From Mesostigma viride (Eukaryota; Streptophyta; Mesostigmatophyceae; Mesostigmatales; Mesostigmataceae): DNA of 64,000 bases. The DNA lies in assembly GCA_009746045.1 (NCBI GenBank), contig RPFO01000359.1:177683-241682 (forward strand), read 5' to 3'. This document shows positions 59,857-64,000 of the stretch, piece after piece. The notes under the pieces were generated by a model that saw only the letters and a list, made by a program, of their open reading frames with translations, was not told where the DNA came from and did no database searches. Each line of letters begins with the position of its first letter. Position 1 is the stretch's first letter. A program made the translations under genes and the position numbers.

Positions 59857-61551
59857 TCAATATGCTGGTATGGCTGCAGGAGTTCCCCACTTGGCCACGA
59901 GGTATCCGCGGATCCGTTCAAGCTCGGCCGCGGTCTTGGCTGTGTTGTAGATAAGGATCTCGCCGATCCACCCGTCAAAGGCACGACTCGTGTTGGACGC
60001 GTCTCCTCCAATAGAGAGATTCCCTGAACCAATTATAGGATCCGATCCCACTCTGTCATAGCCAGCTCGTCCGTCAAAGCGGGTGAGAAAGGCGTTTGTA
60101 CTGCTGTTGCATGAAAGCGCAAGGACATGTGCCTTATTATCAAAGAACTGAGCCCTGGTGCTCACGGTGTCGCGTACAGAACCGGGAGTAAAGAGGAGAA
60201 CGGTCTGTATCTCTGACTGATAAGACATGAGGTAACAATCGCCGTTCGACGATCCAAGCATATATCCTCGGATACCAGTAGCACCCCCTAATAGTGGATA
60301 CGTTGCTGTCGTTAGTTGTTTTGCGACTAGAAAAACACTCGCACTTGCCCCGATCGCATTCCAGAAATTGTTCACGGACTCTAACAAGCCAGACCGCGAG
60401 TTGATAAAGCGGAGGGACTGTTTCGAGTTCAGTTCCGTCGTGTCCAGCGTAGGACACTTGGTGGAAGTTGCCTGCGTCACGTGGTACCCGTTCGGCCCCT
60501 TGTCGTTCACTCGCATCACGTTCCCACCTGTCGTGTTTTGCTGGGTTGTGCCAGTGGTGTTGCTGGACACCGTGGCGCTGTCGGACGGATCGTACCACGC
60601 GAACAGTGCGGGATCCGTTGCCGGGTTATAATAGTACGTGAATGACAGCGTGTTGGATGATGCATTTCCAAGCCCTGACGTTGCGCTCGTCACGGTGCCC
60701 GCGCCCACGCTTACCGTCGTCACAAAGTCCGACATGGTAGGGGTCACATCGAATGTGTACGTGGCGCCGCTTCCCAGCAAGTTGGACGCGGTTCCGTTGG
60801 TGACGGCGATGTCGCCCAACGCGAAACCGATGACCGACATGCTAAAAGTGGCCATGACTGGGTAAATAGCACCCGTCGGGGTTCCGGACGCAAGAGTCAC
60901 CGTAGGATTTGCCGAGTAAGTGAACGACAGCGTGTTAGAGGCCGCGTTGGCGTTCCCTGTCGATGCGTCCACGACATTTCCGGCTCCGACGCTAACGTTC
61001 GTGGCGGAGTTGGCGATGGTTGGCGTCACTTGGAAGGCGTACGACGGCCCACTTCCGGTCAGGTTGGCGGCGGCCCCGTTGGTCACGGTGATGTCGCCCA
61101 ACGCGAACCCCGTCACCGACCTGTTGAACGTGGCTGTCACGTCCACGGGCGACGAGGATGGCGCCAAGCCCGCGGTCGTCGCGAGGGTTACCGTTGGAGG
61201 TGGCGAATACGTGAAGACTAGCGGAGTTGCTGCGGTGTTGCCGGTTCCTAGCACGCTGATTGCTGTGTTACCTCCAACACTGACTGTTGTCAGTGAATAA
61301 GCTACAGCTGGAGTCACAGAAAATGTGTAAGAGGCACCGCTACCCGTTAAACCAGATGCAGTACCATTTATGACAACAATATCACCCAGGTCGAACCCAG
61401 TGACTGGTTTGCTGAATGTTGCTGTCACTGTAATTGGTACCGCGCTAGGATACAGTCCATGTGTGGTTGTGAGCGTGGTTGACGGCGCTGTCCTTACCGT
61501 TTTACGCTTCTTGCGAATCAAAGCAGGACAAATACCATAATCAAACGACAT
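59857..61551 (-). CDS. Probable fibre/spike: three Ig-like repeats plus a LamG/ConA-like lectin domain
   Basis: 564 residues from the ATG at 61551. After a basic start (IRKKRKTVRT), three ~90-residue Ig-like repeats (about 25-300) share VTATF(S/N)-x-V-x-GF-LGDI-V-NG-A-LTGSG-Y-F-VTP, a bacterial-Ig-like pattern. From ~315 a LamG/concanavalin-like domain begins with FAWYDPSDSATVSS, has QSLRFINSRSGLLE in the middle, and closes with DGWIGEILIYNTAKTAAELE and GYLVAKWG. Such modular adhesins form tail or capsid fibres that bind host-surface glycans. It sits directly beside the capsid gene on the same strand. Intact, no frameshift. Confidence 0.65.
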   Translation of the reverse strand: MSFDYGICPALIRKKRKTVRTAPSTTLTTTHGLYPSAVPITVTATFSKPVTGFDLGDIVVINGTASGLTGSGASYTFSVTPAVAYSLTTVSVGGNTAISVLGTGNTAATPLVFTYSPPPTVTLATTAGLAPSSSPVDVTATFNRSVTGFALGDITVTNGAAANLTGSGPSYAFQVTPTIANSATNVSVGAGNVVDASTGNANAASNTLSFTYSANPTVTLASGTPTGAIYPVMATFSMSVIGFALGDIAVTNGTASNLLGSGATYTFDVTPTMSDFVTTVSVGAGTVTSATSGLGNASSNTLSFTYYYNPATDPALFAWYDPSDSATVSSNTTGTTQQNTTGGNVMRVNDKGPNGYHVTQATSTKCPTLDTTELNSKQSLRFINSRSGLLESVNNFWNAIGASASVFLVAKQLTTATYPLLGGATGIRGYMLGSSNGDCYLMSYQSEIQTVLLFTPGSVRDTVSTRAQFFDNKAHVLALSCNSSTNAFLTRFDGRAGYDRVGSDPIIGSGNLSIGGDASNTSRAFDGWIGEILIYNTAKTAAELERIRGYLVAKWGTPAAIPAY

Positions 61552-61577
61552 GCGGCTAATATAATATCATCGTCACA

Positions 61578-61748
61578 CTATTTTTTGGAGTTTGGTAGCG
61601 GGTATTTGAAGGTGGGGAGAAGGGGAAGTGCCTGCCTTACGGGAACTGTCATGGACAAACCAGAATCTGCCATTTCTGGGATGTCAAAAATCAACTTCAA
61701 CCTGTTAAACGGATTAGCTGTGATGCTAGGGTCTCGAAAGTAGTCCAT
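61578..61748 (-). CDS. 56-residue ORF between fibre and capsid genes
   Basis: ATG at 61748, stop at 61578. The product (MDYFRDPSITANPFNRLKLI then FDIPEMADS...) is beta-prone, with a Pro-rich end and a terminal SKK. It fills the gap between the fibre start and the capsid stop with normal viral spacing. Unrecognised. Confidence 0.4.
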   Translation of the reverse strand: MDYFRDPSITANPFNRLKLIFDIPEMADSGLSMTVPVRQALPLLPTFKYPLPNSKK

Positions 61749-61776
61749 CGTTTGTCACTAGACACACATATATTTT

Positions 61777-63076
61777 TTAGAGGTACACGGCTGCCTGCCT
61801 GCCTGCAGCGATGTCCATCTTTGATTCGCATTCCGTGAAGATGTAGGAAATGCAGTCCGTCGCTCCCTTCTCGACTCGCAGCGTGACCACCGATGCCGTG
61901 CCACGAAGGTCAAGGCCGCTCATGTACTCTGGACCGGCACATGGCATATTCAGGTGACACGCCATCGTGAAGTTGTTGTTTAGCCACGTGGTAGGAGTCA
62001 TGCCCTCCCGGACACAGGACAAGACATTCCCTTGGTCACCGAACGCAGACAACAGATTGATCCACGCCTCGGTTGCGTTCGTACGGTATCCAGGCGCTAG
62101 GTTGGATCCATTGATGTCGTATTGGTAGGAAGTCATGCCATCCGCGATGTGATTGAACATCGTATTGCCGGATGCGTTGGTCACGTCCGCGCCGGCAGCA
62201 ACCTGAATCGCCAGGAGTTTGCTGCATGGCGGACGCGGAAGACAGCGACGCCTTGATGGCATAGGGAGAACGAGTCCCGAGCGACTGTTTGGTGGACTGC
62301 CACGTCCGCCACTTGAAGGAGAGAGTTCCACCCTCGGCAAGCCTGGACGAGAAAATCTGGCCCACGATATCCTCTTGGAACCTGTACGTGTCGACGCTAA
62401 AGTGGATGTTGCTCAGTTCGAAACCAACACCTGTCGCTGCTGCAACGGCCACGATGCCATCGCCTGGTGCGGCTGCCTGCGCCACGCTAGGGAGCATCAC
62501 CCCTCCGTCCATGAGTGTGATTCGGATCTCGATGGGAGGGAAGAGACTCAGATCCACGATCCGAGGCTCGCCGCTCAGGAACCCCAGAAAGTGGTCGATG
62601 ACGCCGTCCACCGCGGTGTTCGCCTTCACGTTGTTCGAAAGGGTGCCAGCCACGTCAGCGGTGACGGTGTTGCTATTCTTCGACCAACCAGCAGGAGCCT
62701 GTGCGAGGTTGTACTCGACACCTCCGTGCACCGACAGAAGAGTATGGAACAGCTGGGAGTAGTCGTTGATGCTATCGACAGTCTGCCCTCCTGCCAGCAC
62801 CTCGAGGCGCCGGATGATAGAGGACGAGTACGCGGGGAACTTCGCGAACCCCGCCGTGGTAGTCGGCGTCCCCGTGAAGAACATGGCGAAGGAATGCAGG
62901 TCCACGAACCCGGACGTGGGCAGGCGAACCGCGACCACAGACCCTTGTTTGATGCCGTCGCTGGCTGAGAGGGTGCTGAGATGCACTCGCTGAGTCGTGT
63001 GTTGGCCTAGCGCCTTCACGAGGTATTGCATAGACTTTGGGATAGCGCGGGAGTACCAGGAGTTGTCAGAAGCCAT
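61777..63076 (-). CDS. Major capsid protein-like, Polinton-like virus type, one frameshift
   Basis: Start at the ATG at 63076 (the frame is open to 63091 with GTG only). About 430 residues if the break near 62225 is ignored. The N-terminal part has SFAMFFTGTPTTTAGFAKFP, then SSIIRRLEVLAGGQTVDSIN and DYSQLFHTLL. The segment I-x-R-(L/I)-x-(V/I)-x2-GG-Q-x-V-(D/E)-x-I-x-(D/N)-Y is typical of double-jelly-roll capsid proteins of Polinton-like viruses. The C-terminal part (KLLAIQVAAGADVTNASGNT onward, ending QAAVYL) is in the neighbouring frame. The context of virion genes supports the call. The frame change could be an indel error or inactivation. Confidence 0.65.
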
Positions 63077-63106
63077 CGATGGTGTATACACTCGAGTTAG
63101 ATATTT

Positions 63107-63463
63107 TTACTGAAGAAGCTGGCCGAGTATAGGATTTTTTACTTTCGCCCCATCCACTCTTCTCTCGAGATTCGATAGGGCGCTCAGCCCCGTGTTCGCG
63201 GCCGAGTACGCTTTCCCGAGCAGCGTACTCTTCGCGATCATGGTAGAGGGGACGTGCCCGAGCGCTGAATCGACGATGCCCGCGACCTGTCTCGCGGCCC
63301 GCGCCCCGTCTCCGATTTTCGAGATAACCTCTCCCGCGACGTGACCGGCCTTCTTGACAGCCGACACGATCGCCGCCCCGTCGCCGACCCTCTTGATTGC
63401 GTTTCCAGCAAACTCGCCCACGCGTCTAGCCACGTTTCCGATCGCTCCAAAATTAAGCTTCAT
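63107..63463 (-). CDS. Small amphipathic protein, possibly pVI-like
   Basis: 118 residues, beginning MKLNFGAIGNVARRVGEFAG, with repeated amphipathic G/A/K helices (NAIKRVGDGAAIVSAVKKAG) and a C-terminal ILGQLLQ. Capsid-internal, membrane-active proteins of Polinton/adenovirus-like viruses look like this, but the similarity is compositional. Its ATG overlaps the stop of the upstream gene by 11 bp (ATGAAGCTTAA), a compact viral arrangement. Confidence 0.5.
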   Translation of the reverse strand: MKLNFGAIGNVARRVGEFAGNAIKRVGDGAAIVSAVKKAGHVAGEVISKIGDGARAARQVAGIVDSALGHVPSTMIAKSTLLGKAYSAANTGLSALSNLERRVDGAKVKNPILGQLLQ

Positions 63464-63837
63464 CGTCCTCGACAGTACTAGATGGCTGAGAAATTAATCT
63501 GGTTTGTGGCTGGACGGTCCTATCTAGGGCCATGTACTTCAAAACGCTCCCGATCTTCCTAGCCTCTATCCCCATTGCCTTCTGAGGGCTTATGCGGAAG
63601 GAGAGCTGAAGAGCCCAGTCAGAGTATACAGTTATAGGAGCGTCGTCTTCGTCGAGCAGTCGGATCGTGATGTTGCTGGGAGAGTCCTTGAGATGCTGCC
63701 ATAAAGGGTTCGCTGCCTGCCAAACAATAGGTTCTAAGAACTGGGACATGTTGGGGCAAACTGCCAAAAGACCTCCATATCCAGTTCCTGTCGATGATGA
63801 TATCACATTTCCCCGGACGATGTCACTATACACATAC
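63453..63837 (-). pseudogene. C-terminal fragment of a virion protein, cut off at the palindrome
   Basis: The frame is open from the palindrome edge (63838) to the stop at 63453 but has no ATG in its first ~25 codons, so the gene start has been lost. It contains NMSQFLEPIVWQAANPLWQH and then ITIRLLDEDDAPITVYSDWA with LQLSFRI. The I-x-(I/F)-R-L-x-D-(E/Q)-D-x-x-P-I ... W-x-L-x-L-x-F pattern occurs in minor capsid-like proteins of Polinton-like elements; this is from memory and tentative. It ends EDDEA, overlapping the next gene. Confidence 0.5.
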
Positions 63838-63913
63838 AGTTAAGTAATGCAATACGCATTACTTTTGCATACTTGCAAGTATGCAAAAGTAATGCGTATT
63901 GCATTACTTAACT
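63838..63913. repeat. 76 bp perfect palindrome with inner hairpins
   Basis: Two 38 bp arms meet without a spacer at 63875/63876. Each arm contains AAGTAATGC-5 bp-GCATTACTT, itself an inverted repeat. The centre is TTGCATACTTG/CAAGTATGCAA. It can fold as one long hairpin or as a three-lobed structure. Confidence 0.95.
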
Positions 63914-64000
63914 AAAATTGGGCCGAGTCGTAATTAATCGAGTCACCTCGGTAACGAGCGGTGTGTGCGGAACGCCGGATTTCCCCACGCGGCCCAATTT
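63914..64000. repeat. Hairpin-like end segment
   Basis: AAATTGGGCCG near 63915 is mirrored by CGGCCCAATTT at the window end. It may be a small element or the start of a further inverted structure continuing outside the window. Confidence 0.6.

Noticed and set aside
63453..63833. A complete small virion gene starting at 63833
   Set aside because: The codon there is GTG, and there is no ATG before the palindrome edge; the frame is a 5'-truncated remainder.

Overview
The window looks like nuclear DNA of a eukaryotic alga, probably of the green lineage. Three observations support this: a short CCCTAAA (plant-type telomere) tract at 21.6 kb, GT-AG spliced exons, and chromodomain Ty3/Gypsy and DIRS/PAT-like retroelements next to viral insertions. 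The lineage call is an inference; there is no rRNA or other marker gene here.

Layout. (1) 1-15.2 kb is a compact, visibly G+C-rich block of mostly intronless genes on both strands, resembling an endogenised large DNA virus. It holds two KilA-N proteins (one fused to a PD-(D/E)XK-type nuclease), a KilA/BRO-like protein, a P-loop kinase-like protein, RING/zinc-ribbon and HNH-like proteins, and three proteins with the same short Cys/His motif. Its right end is a near-perfect 4.16 kb palindrome (11069-15231, centre 13150/13151) that duplicates an HNH-like gene in inverted orientation. (2) 15.2-22.5 kb is gene-poor: microsatellites, a hAT transposase fragment, one intronless cellular gene (TPR protein with a possible N-myristoylation signal, 18994-20049), the telomere-like tract and MITE-like hairpins. 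(3) 22551-58098 is a four-layer nest of retroelements. A minus-strand chromodomain Gypsy element (copy 1, TSD GGTGT) carries three younger insertions: an intact plus-strand sister element (copy 2, 30948-41728, TSD TTGAC) inside its gag; a 12.8 kb element with DIRS/PAT-type split direct repeats and no target duplication (42520-55313); and a 1.2 kb TG...CA insertion (56238-57456, TSD GGTTG) in its leader. Subtracting the insertions leaves about 10.74 kb for copy 1, against 10.78 kb for copy 2. (4) 58.4-63.84 kb is a minus-strand virion-gene cluster resembling a Polinton-like virus: capsid proteins, a probable fibre, a small amphipathic protein and several small ORFs. Its last gene is cut off by a 76 bp perfect palindrome at 63838-63913.

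The Gypsy element has four coding units: a small ORF1 with an RNase H1 N-terminal/viroplasmin-like hybrid-binding domain, gag with a CCHC knuckle, pol (PR-RT-RH-IN-chromodomain), and a conserved ORF3 of unknown function in the env position. Pol is open back into the end of gag in the -1 frame across a G8 run.

A spliced gene of at least seven exons, not visible as one long ORF, lies inside the DIRS/PAT-like insertion (48842-52518, minus).

Many breaks (viral genes and copy 1 pol) are 1-2 nt indels, often in short homopolymers, while the copy 1 LTRs look identical. Residual sequencing indels must therefore be weighed against real decay.
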